Source: Arundinibacter roseus (GTDB taxonomy: Bacteria; Bacteroidota; Bacteroidia; Cytophagales; Spirosomataceae). Taken from it: DNA of 64,000 nucleotides. The DNA lies in the NCBI RefSeq assembly GCF_004348825.1, contig NZ_SMJU01000007.1, forward strand, positions 62,001-126,000, read 5' to 3'. Of the stretch, positions 34,321-43,735 are shown one piece after another. The stretch's first letter is position 1. The number at the start of each line of letters is the position of its first letter. A program made the position numbers and the translations under genes. A model generated the notes under the pieces. That model had not been told where the DNA came from, made no database searches, and saw only the letters and a list, made by a program, of their open reading frames with translations.

Positions 34321-35346
34321 ATGAAGATTTTTAGAAGTTTAATTCTGCTCGTCTTTGGCCTGATTTGGATCGTCGGGTGCAGTACCTCACTCCTGAATGA
34401 ACTGTATCGTGCCGAAGTTATTCCAGACGATTACCGTTTTGGCGATTTATACCGTTTGTCTAATCTTCCACAATTTAAAGATCCTAAACAAACCTGTCCT
34501 CCTTCTGTTGATCAGTCTACTTTTGATAAAAAAAACAAAGTAGCCTTTTACATTATCGGTGATAGTTTTGCCGAGGCACAGCGTATGGATTCGTCCGATT
34601 TTGTGTCGGCTCGCTACCAATACGCACATTGGGGAACTTTGCTTCATCTTAAATTGGATACTACTTACACAAATATTGTGTTGCTGGAATCGGTGGAGCG
34701 AACGTTTCGTGAGCATTTTACGGCACCAATTTCTAACGTAATTCCTGATACAGAAACCTATGTTGCCCTTCCGGCAGAGTCCAGGCTTGTGCATCGACTG
34801 GACCGTACATTTGCCGCGGAACCTACCGAAGACCGCTTGTCTTCCTTACTTTTTCAATTTGATAGTATGTTGAAAATAAAGGAATTAAAGAGCTGGATTA
34901 CCTATAATTGGTTTGAGCGTACAGACCCAAAAGTTACAGTTTCGCCCGATGGCAGCTCAATTGCCTACTATGTAGACACCGATTCGTCACTTGCGGCATC
35001 ATCGTTTATCACAATTTCTAATGGCGCTGTCGATACGCTCGTAAATTTTGTAAACACCGACAAAGAGTATTTATTAAGCCTTGGTTTTGATGACGTTTGG
35101 CTATCAGTAATTCCCAATAAAGCAACGATACTGATGCCCGACTACGGCACGTATAATCATCTAATTGAGCGTATTGAAAAACATCCTGCCCTTTCGGTTC
35201 CGGTCGTTTCGGTTATTCAGGAATTTTCTTATTTAAAAGATCAGGCGTATCTAAAAGGAGATTCGCATTGGTCGTGCGTGGGTCAGGAGCTTTGGCTCAA
35301 AAAAGTGAACGCAAAACTTTTGGAAGTAATCAGGACGGCAATTTGA
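34321..35346 (+). CDS. SGNH/AlgX-AlgJ-like lipoprotein, candidate glycan O-acetyltransferase
   Basis: A lipoprotein signal with lipobox IVGC (Cys about residue 20) precedes a domain with IIGDSFAE (block I, nucleophile Ser) and, near the C-terminus, GDSHWSCVGQELW. The pairing of GDS(F/Y) with D-x-H-W-x-x-x-G is the catalytic layout of AlgJ, AlgX and PatB-type acetyltransferases. The protein (341 aa) would act in the periplasm and could receive acetyl groups exported by the acyltransferase-3 in the same operon. The family match is by motif only. Confidence 0.6.
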   Translation: MKIFRSLILLVFGLIWIVGCSTSLLNELYRAEVIPDDYRFGDLYRLSNLPQFKDPKQTCPPSVDQSTFDKKNKVAFYIIGDSFAEAQRMDSSDFVSARYQYAHWGTLLHLKLDTTYTNIVLLESVERTFREHFTAPISNVIPDTETYVALPAESRLVHRLDRTFAAEPTEDRLSSLLFQFDSMLKIKELKSWITYNWFERTDPKVTVSPDGSSIAYYVDTDSSLAASSFITISNGAVDTLVNFVNTDKEYLLSLGFDDVWLSVIPNKATILMPDYGTYNHLIERIEKHPALSVPVVSVIQEFSYLKDQAYLKGDSHWSCVGQELWLKKVNAKLLEVIRTAI

Positions 35347-35377
35347 CGTCTGTTTGGTTAGGTTTTCCTTACTTCAC

Positions 35378-35420
35378 AAAAAACGGCCTGTAAATCAGTG
35401 ATTTACAGGCCGTTTTTTTT
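35378..35420 (+). terminator. Terminator of the glycan operon
   Basis: An 18-bp stem (AAAAAACGGCCTGTAAAT with its complement, 5-base loop) ends in eight T. It is also usable for tRNA-Val from the other strand. Confidence 0.92.
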
Positions 35421-35430
35421 CATAATCTTT

Positions 35431-35508
35431 TGGTAGGACGTAGCGGGCTCGAACCGCTGACCTCCGCCCTGTCAAGGCGGCGCTCTGAACCAACTGAGCT
35501 AACATCCT
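35431..35508 (-). tRNA. tRNA-Val (anticodon GAC)
   Basis: Acceptor AGGATGT pairs with ACGTCCT. The D arm is GCTC/GAGC. The anticodon stem CCGCC/GGCGG holds loop TTGACAG with anticodon GAC (35471-35473). The T arm contains GGTTCGAGCC. CCA is encoded at the 3' end, unlike the other two tRNAs in the window. Confidence 0.95.
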
Positions 35509-35519
35509 GAATCGGGCCA

Positions 35520-35549
35520 CAAATATACTAATTTCCCGAACCGTCCAAT
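35520..35549 (-). promoter_or_regulatory. Promoter of tRNA-Val inside the 3' end of the transporter gene
   Basis: On the minus strand ATTG, 18 bases, then TATATTTG (perfect TAnnTTTG) precedes the tRNA by 11 bases. It overlaps the last codons of the MFS gene. Confidence 0.5.
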
Positions 35550-36841
35550 CGATATCGATATACTTTTTGTGAAGGAATACGTGACAAAAGCATTAATCCG
35601 GCAATAAAAATAAACATCAGGGCCAAAACGCTATTTCGCATACTACCTGTCATTTGCTCCACCAACCCATATACCAAAGTACCGATGACGACCGAAGATT
35701 TTTCAGTAACATCATAAAAACTAAAATACGAAGCGGTATCGCGTGTGTCATCCGGAATCAATTTGGAGTACGTTGCTCTTGATAGCGACTGCACCCCGCC
35801 CATGACCATCCCGACAACTCCCGCAAGTACATAAAACTCATTTTCCTGCGTAGTATAATACGCCCCGGCACATATTCCGATCCAAATGGCCACCCCAATC
35901 ATAAGCGCATAGATATTTCCCAGCTTAGACGACAAATACGCAAAGGTATATGACCCCACAATTCCCACCAATTGAATCAATAAAACGGTGGTAATCAAGC
36001 TTTGGGAGGGCAATTTTAATTCATTCGCCCCAAATATAGTCGCCACGTACATGACCGTCTGAACGCCCATATTGAAGATAAAAAAAGCAGTCAGATATTT
36101 GTAAAGATTGGGTTGCAAACGCAACTGTCCGAACACTTTCTTCAACTCCCGAAATCCGTTGAAAAGCCAATTTCCAGAGGGTTTTTTACCAAAAGAATTA
36201 TCAGGAAGGTAATGAAAAGGGATTTGAGCAAATAGCACCCACCACACGCCAACGGTCAGAAAAGAGATTCGGGCCGGAAGAGATTTATCAGTTATACCAT
36301 ATACATCGGGAAAAAGAACCATTGTCAGGTTAAACACCAAAAGTATTACGCTACCTACATAACCAAGTGAAAAACCACGCGCACTGTATCGGTCAAAATT
36401 TTCTTCGGTGGCGATTTCAGGTAAAAATGAATTATAAAAAACGATGCTTCCACTCCATCCGATCAAGCTAAATATGAAAGCAAAAACCGAAAGCGTGGTA
36501 GTTTCACGGGTAAAGAAAAATAGCAGGCCGCAACAGGTTGCGCCGGTGTAACAAAAGATTTTCATGAACAGTTTTTTCTTCCCCGTATAGTCTGCAATTG
36601 CTGTGCAAAAAGGAATGAGCGCCGCAACGACTAGAAAAGAAAAAGATACAGAATACGAAAAAAGTACCGTGTTTTTGACCGAAAAACCAAGGAATTGAAT
36701 AACGTCTCCGCCTTGCTCGGTGAGGGCCGTAGCACTAAAATAAACCGGAAAAATACTGGAAACTATGACAAGCGCGTGCACGGAATTAGCCCAATCGTAC
36801 ATGCACCAGGCATTGATGATGCGTCGGTCGTTTTTTTTCAT
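35528..36841 (-). CDS. MFS transporter, UMF1/Atg22-like family
   Basis: This integral membrane protein (437 aa, about twelve helices) has the family opening NAWCMYDWANSVHALV and the loop ADYTGKKKLFM. The later SLSRATYSKLIPDDTRDTASYFSFYD is the best-conserved part of UMF1 proteins. Substrate is unknown; members of the family are thought to export amino acids or other small solutes. The start at MKKNDRRI was chosen because it places YDWANS near the N-terminus; an in-frame ATG 78 bases upstream would add a polar extension. Confidence 0.88.
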   Translation of the reverse strand: MKKNDRRIINAWCMYDWANSVHALVIVSSIFPVYFSATALTEQGGDVIQFLGFSVKNTVLFSYSVSFSFLVVAALIPFCTAIADYTGKKKLFMKIFCYTGATCCGLLFFFTRETTTLSVFAFIFSLIGWSGSIVFYNSFLPEIATEENFDRYSARGFSLGYVGSVILLVFNLTMVLFPDVYGITDKSLPARISFLTVGVWWVLFAQIPFHYLPDNSFGKKPSGNWLFNGFRELKKVFGQLRLQPNLYKYLTAFFIFNMGVQTVMYVATIFGANELKLPSQSLITTVLLIQLVGIVGSYTFAYLSSKLGNIYALMIGVAIWIGICAGAYYTTQENEFYVLAGVVGMVMGGVQSLSRATYSKLIPDDTRDTASYFSFYDVTEKSSVVIGTLVYGLVEQMTGSMRNSVLALMFIFIAGLMLLSRIPSQKVYRYRLDGSGN

Positions 36842-36908
36842 GGAGAGTCTTTTCAAATTCAGAATAATGCTTGATCGAAGTGAGCCGGTTGGTGGCTCAA
36901 AACTAAAA

Positions 36909-36949
36909 TGACCCGCCAAACTTCTTTTGATAGATAATTTGGCGGGTCA
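36909..36949 (-). terminator. Terminator of the DUF1080 gene
   Basis: TGACCCGCCAAA and TTTGGCGGGTCA form a perfect 12-bp stem with a 17-base loop, followed on the minus strand by TTTTAGTTTT. It lies between the DUF1080 stop and the transporter start. Confidence 0.75.
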
Positions 36950-36959
36950 AAAATATTTC

Positions 36960-37754
36960 CTACAACTCTCTAATCCAGACGTTGCGGAAGCTAATTGCTT
37001 CGCTTGGATCGCCATGATCCTGCAATTTAATCGGCGATTTTCCGTGTGCCTGCGAGTAGGAAGGCAAGCCGATGTACTGCGTGGGTCCACGCAATTCGGT
37101 ATTGTTCTGTACAATTACGCCATTGTGTAGTACCGTCACGCGTGCAGGAGAAAAGAGTGAACCGTCCTCTTTGAAACGAGGCGCGGTGAAAATTACGTCA
37201 TATACATTCCATTCGCCGGGCTTACGAGTGACGTTGCGTAGCGGTGGCGTTTGCTTATAAATGCTACCGGCCTGTCCGTTGGCGTAGGTGCGGTTGTTGT
37301 AAGAATCCAGAATCTGTAATTCGTAACCTGCATCACCTTTTCCGGTAGAAGCCAAAAACAAGCCGCTATTGCCACGCCCCTGCCCTTTTCCGGTAATCGT
37401 CGCCGGAACTTTCCATTCGATGTGTAGCTGATAATCCAAAAATGAATCTTTGGTCTGAATGTTACCGGTACCTTTTTTTACTGTAAAAACGCCATCGGCT
37501 ACCGTCCATCCTGCGGGATTTTGGGGGTTATTGACAGACACCCATTGATCCAGATTTTTTCCATCAAATAGAACTTTGGCATCCGACGGGGCTACATTGC
37601 CCGCATCAGCAGTAATCGCTTTTACTTCGGGCTCCCAAAACTCGGTCATGTCGGGCGTCATTTTTGGGGGTGTGGGGACATTTTGTGCGCAAAGGGGGTT
37701 TGTTAATCCACCTACAACACAGGCAAAAAGGGAAAGTTTAGCTAAGGGTTTCAT
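36960..37754 (-). CDS. DUF1080 (3-keto-disaccharide hydrolase-type) secreted protein
   Basis: A signal peptide (cut after LCAQ) precedes the laminin-G/concanavalin-like fold of DUF1080: LFDGKNLDQWV, WTVADGVFTV, GNSGLFL, YELQILDS, and EWNVYDVIF. Members bind or hydrolyse oxidised sugars in the periplasm and are common in Cytophagales. ATG 37754 was chosen because it opens the signal peptide directly. Length (264 aa) is normal. It has its own -7 box and terminator, so it is probably transcribed alone. Confidence 0.88.
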   Translation of the reverse strand: MKPLAKLSLFACVVGGLTNPLCAQNVPTPPKMTPDMTEFWEPEVKAITADAGNVAPSDAKVLFDGKNLDQWVSVNNPQNPAGWTVADGVFTVKKGTGNIQTKDSFLDYQLHIEWKVPATITGKGQGRGNSGLFLASTGKGDAGYELQILDSYNNRTYANGQAGSIYKQTPPLRNVTRKPGEWNVYDVIFTAPRFKEDGSLFSPARVTVLHNGVIVQNNTELRGPTQYIGLPSYSQAHGKSPIKLQDHGDPSEAISFRNVWIREL

Positions 37755-37777
37755 GTGATTGGATTTAAAGTATTTTT

Positions 37778-37785
37778 CAAAAATA
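37778..37785 (-). promoter_or_regulatory. -7 box (TATTTTTG) of the DUF1080 gene
   Basis: A perfect TAnnTTTG on the minus strand lies 24 bases before the start codon. A TTG stands about 23 bases further upstream. Confidence 0.45.
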
Positions 37786-37891
37786 AAGTGCAAATACCGT
37801 AATTCCGTCAATACTTACGCAGCATTGAACCATTTTTTCACAAAAAAAGCGACGAAGAAAATCCATCGCTTTCAAAAAATACTTTTGAAGT

Positions 37892-38347
37892 TTATCGAAT
37901 TACAGGCTCAAATACCAGATTTGCAAGCTGATTGGTTCCGTTAACCGGAACGTTATTTGATAAAGTCATCTTTGAACGGCTCAATTCTTTAATACCGAAT
38001 TTACCTTTAAACTGACTCACCTCAATATCAAGCGTTTGCTCATTTTCAATTAGATACCACGTGCCACCATTAACAACTTGCTTAGAAACACGATCAAGCG
38101 CTTTGGTAACGTTATTATCAAAAAATTGAATATCAAAAAGATAAATCGCAAGCGTTTCAAAGGAAAGTTGATTTTGCGGAATTGATTTCCCGGAAGCATC
38201 CGTAATATCCACAAGACGCCACGGGTTGGTGATCAGCATTTTATCTTTGGTGCTTACCGTATCAGGATCGGGTGTGTCTTTTTCAGTACAGGATAGTGTA
38301 AAGAGTACAACAAAAGCTAGCAGAAGAATGTTGGTAATTCGTTTCAT
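37892..38347 (-). CDS. Small lipocalin-like lipoprotein of unknown function
   Basis: The signal ends in lipobox FTLSC (Cys about residue 20), so the product (151 aa) is probably an outer-membrane lipoprotein. The mature part has WRLVDITD near the start and alternating beta strands (TWYLIENEQTLDI, KMTLSNN), as in lipocalin-like proteins of Bacteroidota. ATG 38347 is preferred to an in-frame TTG 12 bases upstream. It is divergent from the T9SS cargo gene. Confidence 0.65.
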   Translation of the reverse strand: MKRITNILLLAFVVLFTLSCTEKDTPDPDTVSTKDKMLITNPWRLVDITDASGKSIPQNQLSFETLAIYLFDIQFFDNNVTKALDRVSKQVVNGGTWYLIENEQTLDIEVSQFKGKFGIKELSRSKMTLSNNVPVNGTNQLANLVFEPVIR

Positions 38348-38437
38348 GGAATCTATCAATTGGATTAGGGAATGCTGGATTTGGTACGGTTATTTGCAAA
38401 AGTAACGAAAATGTCCATAAAATTTATACTTGACTAC

Positions 38438-40105
38438 ATGGGTTTATTTATAAAAAATAGGCTGACAATACTTAGTATACTTCTGATTATCAGTCGTGTA
38501 AATACTTTTTCGCAACCATGCGAAACCAATTTTACTCTGCAACCTGTACAGGGAAACAATTCGATTGAATGGGACAAATTTCCACAATTTACTCTTCCGT
38601 TTACGATTATATATAATGGACCTCGATTTGGCGACCAAAATTCCCGTCCCTTGCAGCACGGGTTTAGTCACATAGCCTATTTCAGTGGACCGGAAAACAG
38701 TACTTTACCCGTCAAAAACCGGGCGTTACTCTGGAATAGCGTCGCAAGTGTTGAGGTGTTTCAACCGTGGTCGGTCGTAGGGCTGGAAAGTCCGTGGGGT
38801 AACGATACGGCGATTTACCGCCGGCATTGGGATCGATACATTACGGACATGGCAAATCTTTTTGACGATTCCAGACTGAGCGGAATTCCGAGGGCTGACA
38901 TTATTTGCCTCGACGTTGAACGGATGCAGGAGCTGGATCGCGATATTCTTAACCTCAAACGCGACAACCGGATTCCGGAAGGATACCGTTCGCTAGCGGA
39001 TAATACATTTATGACTACCTACAAAAAAGATATTCGTTGGTGGTATACTGCACCGGTCAATTACCTGAAAAACAAGGGATTGCCTGAAACTACAAAATTA
39101 AGCAGTTATAGCGATGTACCTGTCCGCGGTACGTGGCTCAATGTAACAACCAATAGCTGGGCCGACTGGACAAGTAATACACAGCGCACGCACTACCTGA
39201 TGCAGGATGATGCCGGCAAAATCGGTGGTTCGTTTTATAATGCCATGGATATTTTGATGCCTTCGGCCTACTATTATTATCCTTATGAAAATCCCTTAGG
39301 CAAGGACTATTTGTCCTATCTGCTCTTTCAAATTGAGGTAAATAAGGCGTGGAGTTCCAAGGATATTATTCCGTTTGTGTGGCTGCGCTACCATGATAGT
39401 TTCGTACCGGGAGCCCCGCAAATTCCGAAATTCATGGCCGAGGCCACCGCCATTTTTCCATTTTTTTCAGGAGCAAAAGGTCTGTGGCTATGGGATAACA
39501 ATATGTTTGAAAATACGCAACAACAAAATTACAGTACGTACGAGCACTTTATCTACGGCCTTTATCGACTTTCGCAGTTTTCGGACATGTTTCAGGGCAA
39601 CTACGAGCTCGTAATTCCACAGTCGGCGCGTGATCACATGCAACAGCGCAATCCGATTTGGCGGGGAGTGGTCAAGGATGGCAAAATTGTTATCGCGGCT
39701 CAGAATACCTACGCTGCCGAAAATCAGAATACGGAATTGACCGTCACTTACAAGCAATGGACAAAGACGATTACCCTAACTGGACGGGATGTGTTTTTAT
39801 GCAAGTTTGACCTTTCCGACGTAGTTTCTGCCCTTGATTCTTCCTTGCAGGTAGCCAATGTGTATCCAAATCCAACAGATCAGAAATCGGTTTTCGTCAA
39901 TTTATCTAGCCGAAGTACCCATAGTAACCTGACTTTTGAGTTACTGGATTTGAAGGGCGTGGTTCTGCGAACCACCCAAATGCCAACCCAAATTGGCGAC
40001 ATTCGCTATCAGTTTGACCTCCCTATTGTCCCCGAAGGGCTTTACATGCTTCGGATTAGTTCAGAAAACTCATCTACCAGCCATTCTATTTTTATAAAGA
40101 ATTAA
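38438..40105 (+). CDS. T9SS-secreted protein with TIM-barrel-like domain
   Basis: A signal peptide (cut after TFSQ) precedes a domain of about 430 residues with a conserved-looking core ([43 protein letters not shown]). The strand-end acidic residues are those expected of a glycoside-hydrolase-like barrel. The last 80 residues are a type A T9SS sorting domain (VYPNPT at its start, GLYMLRI and IFIKN at its end). So the protein crosses the outer membrane by T9SS and is probably attached to the surface. In-frame ATGs at 38372 and 38411 were not used because they would bury the signal peptide. Substrate is unknown. Confidence 0.75.
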   Translation: MGLFIKNRLTILSILLIISRVNTFSQPCETNFTLQPVQGNNSIEWDKFPQFTLPFTIIYNGPRFGDQNSRPLQHGFSHIAYFSGPENSTLPVKNRALLWNSVASVEVFQPWSVVGLESPWGNDTAIYRRHWDRYITDMANLFDDSRLSGIPRADIICLDVERMQELDRDILNLKRDNRIPEGYRSLADNTFMTTYKKDIRWWYTAPVNYLKNKGLPETTKLSSYSDVPVRGTWLNVTTNSWADWTSNTQRTHYLMQDDAGKIGGSFYNAMDILMPSAYYYYPYENPLGKDYLSYLLFQIEVNKAWSSKDIIPFVWLRYHDSFVPGAPQIPKFMAEATAIFPFFSGAKGLWLWDNNMFENTQQQNYSTYEHFIYGLYRLSQFSDMFQGNYELVIPQSARDHMQQRNPIWRGVVKDGKIVIAAQNTYAAENQNTELTVTYKQWTKTITLTGRDVFLCKFDLSDVVSALDSSLQVANVYPNPTDQKSVFVNLSSRSTHSNLTFELLDLKGVVLRTTQMPTQIGDIRYQFDLPIVPEGLYMLRISSENSSTSHSIFIKN

Positions 40106-40116
40106 CTCCAAATTCC

Positions 40117-42126
40117 ATGAATAAACTAGCCAAAGAAACCAGCCCTTATTTACTACAACACGCGCACAATCCGGTTGATTGGTTTCCGTGGGGCGAAGAA
40201 GCCCTTGAAATGGCCCGAACCGAAAACAAACCGATTTTAGTAAGTATTGGCTATTCAGCATGCCATTGGTGTCACGTCATGGAGCGGGAATGTTTTGAGA
40301 AAGAATCAGTTGCGGCAGTCATGAATGAACATTTGGTTTGCATTAAGGTAGATCGTGAAGAGCGTCCTGACATCGATGCTATTTATATGGATGCCGTGCA
40401 TCTCATGGGTGTTCGCGGTGGTTGGCCGCTGAATGTTTTTTTGTTGCCCGATGCCAAACCTTTTTATGGCGTAACCTACCTGCCTCCTCAAAATTGGGTG
40501 CAACTTGTCAAAAGTATTCGCAATGCATTTGAAAACCATCATACCGAACTGGTAGAATCTGCCGAAGGATTTGCTGCAAGTTTGCAAACGGGCGAAGCCG
40601 AAAAATATGGCCTTTCGGTAACTTCTACGCACGTGTCGGTAAATGATCTGGATGCAATGTTTGAAAAGTTAAAGCGGAATTTTGATACCGAAAAAGGAGG
40701 AATGGATCGCGCGCCAAAATTTCCGATGCCGTCGATTTATAAATTTTTGCTCCGGTACTATGACCTTACCCAAAATCCCGAAGCGCTCGTTCAGGTAGAA
40801 CTCACGCTGAACCGCATGGCAATGGGCGGGATTTATGATCACGTTGGTGGAGGCTGGGCTCGCTACTCAGTTGATGATGAATGGTTTATACCGCATTTTG
40901 AAAAAATGCTTTATGACAATGCGCAGTTGATAAGCTTGTATTCAGAAACATATTCTTTAACCCAAAACCCACTGTATGCGGCTCGTATTCGACATACCTA
41001 CGACTGGTTAATGAGTGAAATGCGGAGTGCCGAGGGAGGTTTTTTCTCCGCTTTGGATGCCGACAGCGAAGGCGTTGAAGGGAAGTTTTATGTCTGGACC
41101 GCGGACGAACTTCGGGCGGTTTTGGGTGAAAATTATTCCTGGTTTGCTACCTTGTATGGTATAACTGATCATGGAAATTGGGAGCATGGCCTCAATCACC
41201 TGCACCTGACACAGGATGTACAGAGAGCAGCAATTAGTAAAGGAATCTTTGATGAAAGTTTCCTGGTCAACTACGAAACTGCCCTTCAAACATTAGCCCG
41301 TCATCGGACACCACGAGTTCGTCCCGGACTTGACGACAAGATCCTGGCATCGTGGAACGGCCTTCTGCTGAAAGGATTAACGGATGCTTACCGCGCTTTG
41401 GGTGATGAAGAAATTAGAACTACGGCCATCGAATTGGGACACTTTCTGAAAGAAAAAATGGTTGAGAATTCCCAACTCTGGCATAGTTATAAAGAAGGGA
41501 AAGCGAGCGTCAATGGGTTCTTGGAAGATTATGCTGCGGTCAGCGAGGGCTTGTTGGGCTTATACCAAATCACGTTTGATGAGTACTGGCTATCGCTTGT
41601 GCAGGAACTTCTGGATTATTCACTCGATCATTTTTATGATCCCGAAGACGGTTTCTTTTTCTTTACCCATAAAGAAGCAGAGAATTTGATTGCGCGTAAA
41701 AAAGAGCTTTTTGATAACGTTATCCCCGGTTCAAATTCAATTCTGGCGCACGCTCTTTTTCAGGCTGGCAGCCTGCTCGACCATCCCACGTACATCGAAC
41801 TTGCGGACGGAATGCTCAATCGAATGGATAAAATACTGAAAGGTGAAATTCAGGTAGCAACAAATTGGGCGGCTTTTTATGCGCAACGCGTGCAGTCTAC
41901 TGCCGAAATTGTGATCGTTGGGCCAGAATTTGATGAATTTAGAAAAGACCTGGACCGTTTCTTCATCCCAACAAAACTCATGGCTGGCGGCCCTGACACG
42001 TCTGATTTACCACTCCTTGCTGGTCGAACGGCAATTAACGGCCAAACAGCCATTTATGTCTGCTACGATAAAACCTGTCAGTTGCCCGTTTTGACTGTTG
42101 AAGAGGCATTGAAGTTGATCCAATAA
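40117..42126 (+). CDS. Thioredoxin-domain protein of the YyaL/DUF255 family
   Basis: The N-terminal thioredoxin-like domain has [15 protein letters not shown] and the redox pair CHWC at about residues 49-52. The rest is an (alpha/alpha)6-barrel like that of glucosamine-2-epimerase proteins ([25 protein letters not shown]). Length (669 aa) is normal for this widespread family, called spermatogenesis-associated protein 20 in animals. The exact reaction is not established. It is probably cytoplasmic, as no signal is present. Confidence 0.93.
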   Translation: MNKLAKETSPYLLQHAHNPVDWFPWGEEALEMARTENKPILVSIGYSACHWCHVMERECFEKESVAAVMNEHLVCIKVDREERPDIDAIYMDAVHLMGVRGGWPLNVFLLPDAKPFYGVTYLPPQNWVQLVKSIRNAFENHHTELVESAEGFAASLQTGEAEKYGLSVTSTHVSVNDLDAMFEKLKRNFDTEKGGMDRAPKFPMPSIYKFLLRYYDLTQNPEALVQVELTLNRMAMGGIYDHVGGGWARYSVDDEWFIPHFEKMLYDNAQLISLYSETYSLTQNPLYAARIRHTYDWLMSEMRSAEGGFFSALDADSEGVEGKFYVWTADELRAVLGENYSWFATLYGITDHGNWEHGLNHLHLTQDVQRAAISKGIFDESFLVNYETALQTLARHRTPRVRPGLDDKILASWNGLLLKGLTDAYRALGDEEIRTTAIELGHFLKEKMVENSQLWHSYKEGKASVNGFLEDYAAVSEGLLGLYQITFDEYWLSLVQELLDYSLDHFYDPEDGFFFFTHKEAENLIARKKELFDNVIPGSNSILAHALFQAGSLLDHPTYIELADGMLNRMDKILKGEIQVATNWAAFYAQRVQSTAEIVIVGPEFDEFRKDLDRFFIPTKLMAGGPDTSDLPLLAGRTAINGQTAIYVCYDKTCQLPVLTVEEALKLIQ

Positions 42127-42127
42127 C

Positions 42128-42712
42128 TTATTTAAGGCGGTCGGGGTTTTCGCTTACAAAAGCACCCCATCCGCCTTTCTTGTCTTTTTTGGTTTTTCCT
42201 GTACCCAACGAAGCCGGAGAATTAGCATGGTATTGATGACAAATCGCAATGGCGATACCGTCCGTAGCATCCATAAACTCACGATTTAATGGCATTTTCA
42301 ATATATTTTCCAACATATAGGCCACCTGCTCTTTGGACGCATTTCCGTTACCCGTCACCGATTGTTTGACCTTTTTGGGAGAATACTCCACAATTGGAAT
42401 ATTTCGTGACAAAGCGGCTGCCATAGCCACTCCCTGCGCCCGACCTAATTTGAGCATGGATTGGGCATTTTTGCCATAAAAAGGATCTTCTATCGCCATT
42501 TCATCCGGCAGATATTCATCAATCAGCTGGCACATGCGCTCGAAAATTTTCTTTAATTTGAGTTCATGGGTCGTATATTTGTTCAATTTAATCACCCCAT
42601 ACTGAATCAGGCTAATCTCCTGATTTCGGACTAAAATGACTCCGTAGCCCATCACCTGCGTACCGGGATCAACCCCCAAAATAATTTTTTCGGGTGCCAC
42701 TAGTTCATTCAT
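42128..42712 (-). CDS. ruvC: Crossover junction endodeoxyribonuclease RuvC
   Basis: The enzyme resolves Holliday junctions. The RNase-H-like fold shows the acidic catalytic residues in GVDPGTQVMGYG, the Glu of AIEDPFYG, and the Asp pair near DATDGIAIA. GKNAQSMLKLGRAQG and TGNGNASKEQV are conserved. Start at MNELVAPEK gives 194 aa; an alternative ATG 12 bases upstream would overlap the divergent gene's start as CATG. The gene is convergent with the YyaL-like gene, one base apart. Confidence 0.96.
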   Translation of the reverse strand: MNELVAPEKIILGVDPGTQVMGYGVILVRNQEISLIQYGVIKLNKYTTHELKLKKIFERMCQLIDEYLPDEMAIEDPFYGKNAQSMLKLGRAQGVAMAAALSRNIPIVEYSPKKVKQSVTGNGNASKEQVAYMLENILKMPLNREFMDATDGIAIAICHQYHANSPASLGTGKTKKDKKGGWGAFVSENPDRLK

Positions 42713-42722
42713 TTGTTTTACC

Positions 42723-43721
42723 ATGCCGCAAGTTAGTCAAGTCCGGTCAAGTCAAAAAAGAAAAAGCACGTACGACCTGTGGTTTTGGCTAAAACTACTC
42801 GTTACCGGACTCGTAATCAGTTATTTATACCATGTATTTTCTACTTATAACAAAGATTTATCCTCCATTCTTACTACGTATACAACCTTAAAAGAACCTG
42901 AACAGAGGCTTTGGCTTTTTGTAGCGCTACTGTTGGTTCCGGCAAACTGGGCGCTGGAAAGTCGAAAATGGCAACTTTTGGCCAACAAAGCCCTTCAGTT
43001 GCGGTTCTCAGAAGCATTCAAAAGCACACTCATCGGGCTCGCCGTTGGCGTGGCGGTACCTGCTCAACTGGGCGATACCCTAGGGCGGGTGGGCTCACTT
43101 GCCTCTGACAATCGTATTCGGGCCGTCGGTGCGGCAGTGGTATCCAATGGTATACAATTTTACGTTTCACTGCTTGCTGCCTGCCTTGGATGGTGGTTTA
43201 TGGCACCCGTACTTTTGATGCTAACCCCATTAAAATGGTCCGTTTTGGGCTTTGGAATTGCCTTGTTGAGTCTTGGTTTTATACTTGCGCTGCTTCGAAA
43301 AAGGCTTCATCCACAGCGAAAACCCCTCCGATATTTAGGGAAGTATGCCGAAAGTCTGGATGTAATCCGACTGTATCGGGGTCGCGAACTACTTACTGCA
43401 CTTTGTCTTGGAATAGCGCGGTATGCATTATTCAGTTGTCAGTACGTGCTGGTTTTGTACCAATTTTCTCTTGGACTTTCACTCTCCGAACTGCTCGGTG
43501 GCGTTGTATTTGTATTATCCGTCAAAACATTTTTACCCGCCCTCACCGTTTTCAGCGATTTGGGAGTTCGTGAAGTAAGCGCCGTGTACTACTTTACGAA
43601 ACTGGGAGCAACACCTGATAAAATTATGGCCGCCACGCTGTTAATCTGGTGCATCAATATTCTACTTCCACTTGTGGTGGGGGCCTGGTTTTTGTGGCAA
43701 AAAAAGTGGCGATTTAATTAA
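42723..43721 (+). CDS. Flippase-like membrane protein (AglD/MprF-type, UPF0104)
   Basis: This membrane protein (332 aa, about eight helices) has the lysylphosphatidylglycerol-synthase transmembrane domain pattern: NWALESRKWQLL, the Arg-containing GVAVPAQLGDTLGRVGSL, and TVFSDLGVREVSAVYYF. Such proteins are proposed to flip lipid-linked molecules. It starts 10 bases from ruvC on the other strand and is followed within 14 bases by a GT2 gene, so a part in glycolipid export is plausible. Confidence 0.85.
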   Translation: MPQVSQVRSSQKRKSTYDLWFWLKLLVTGLVISYLYHVFSTYNKDLSSILTTYTTLKEPEQRLWLFVALLLVPANWALESRKWQLLANKALQLRFSEAFKSTLIGLAVGVAVPAQLGDTLGRVGSLASDNRIRAVGAAVVSNGIQFYVSLLAACLGWWFMAPVLLMLTPLKWSVLGFGIALLSLGFILALLRKRLHPQRKPLRYLGKYAESLDVIRLYRGRELLTALCLGIARYALFSCQYVLVLYQFSLGLSLSELLGGVVFVLSVKTFLPALTVFSDLGVREVSAVYYFTKLGATPDKIMAATLLIWCINILLPLVVGAWFLWQKKWRFN

Positions 43722-43735
43722 GTTTTTTTTGAAAA

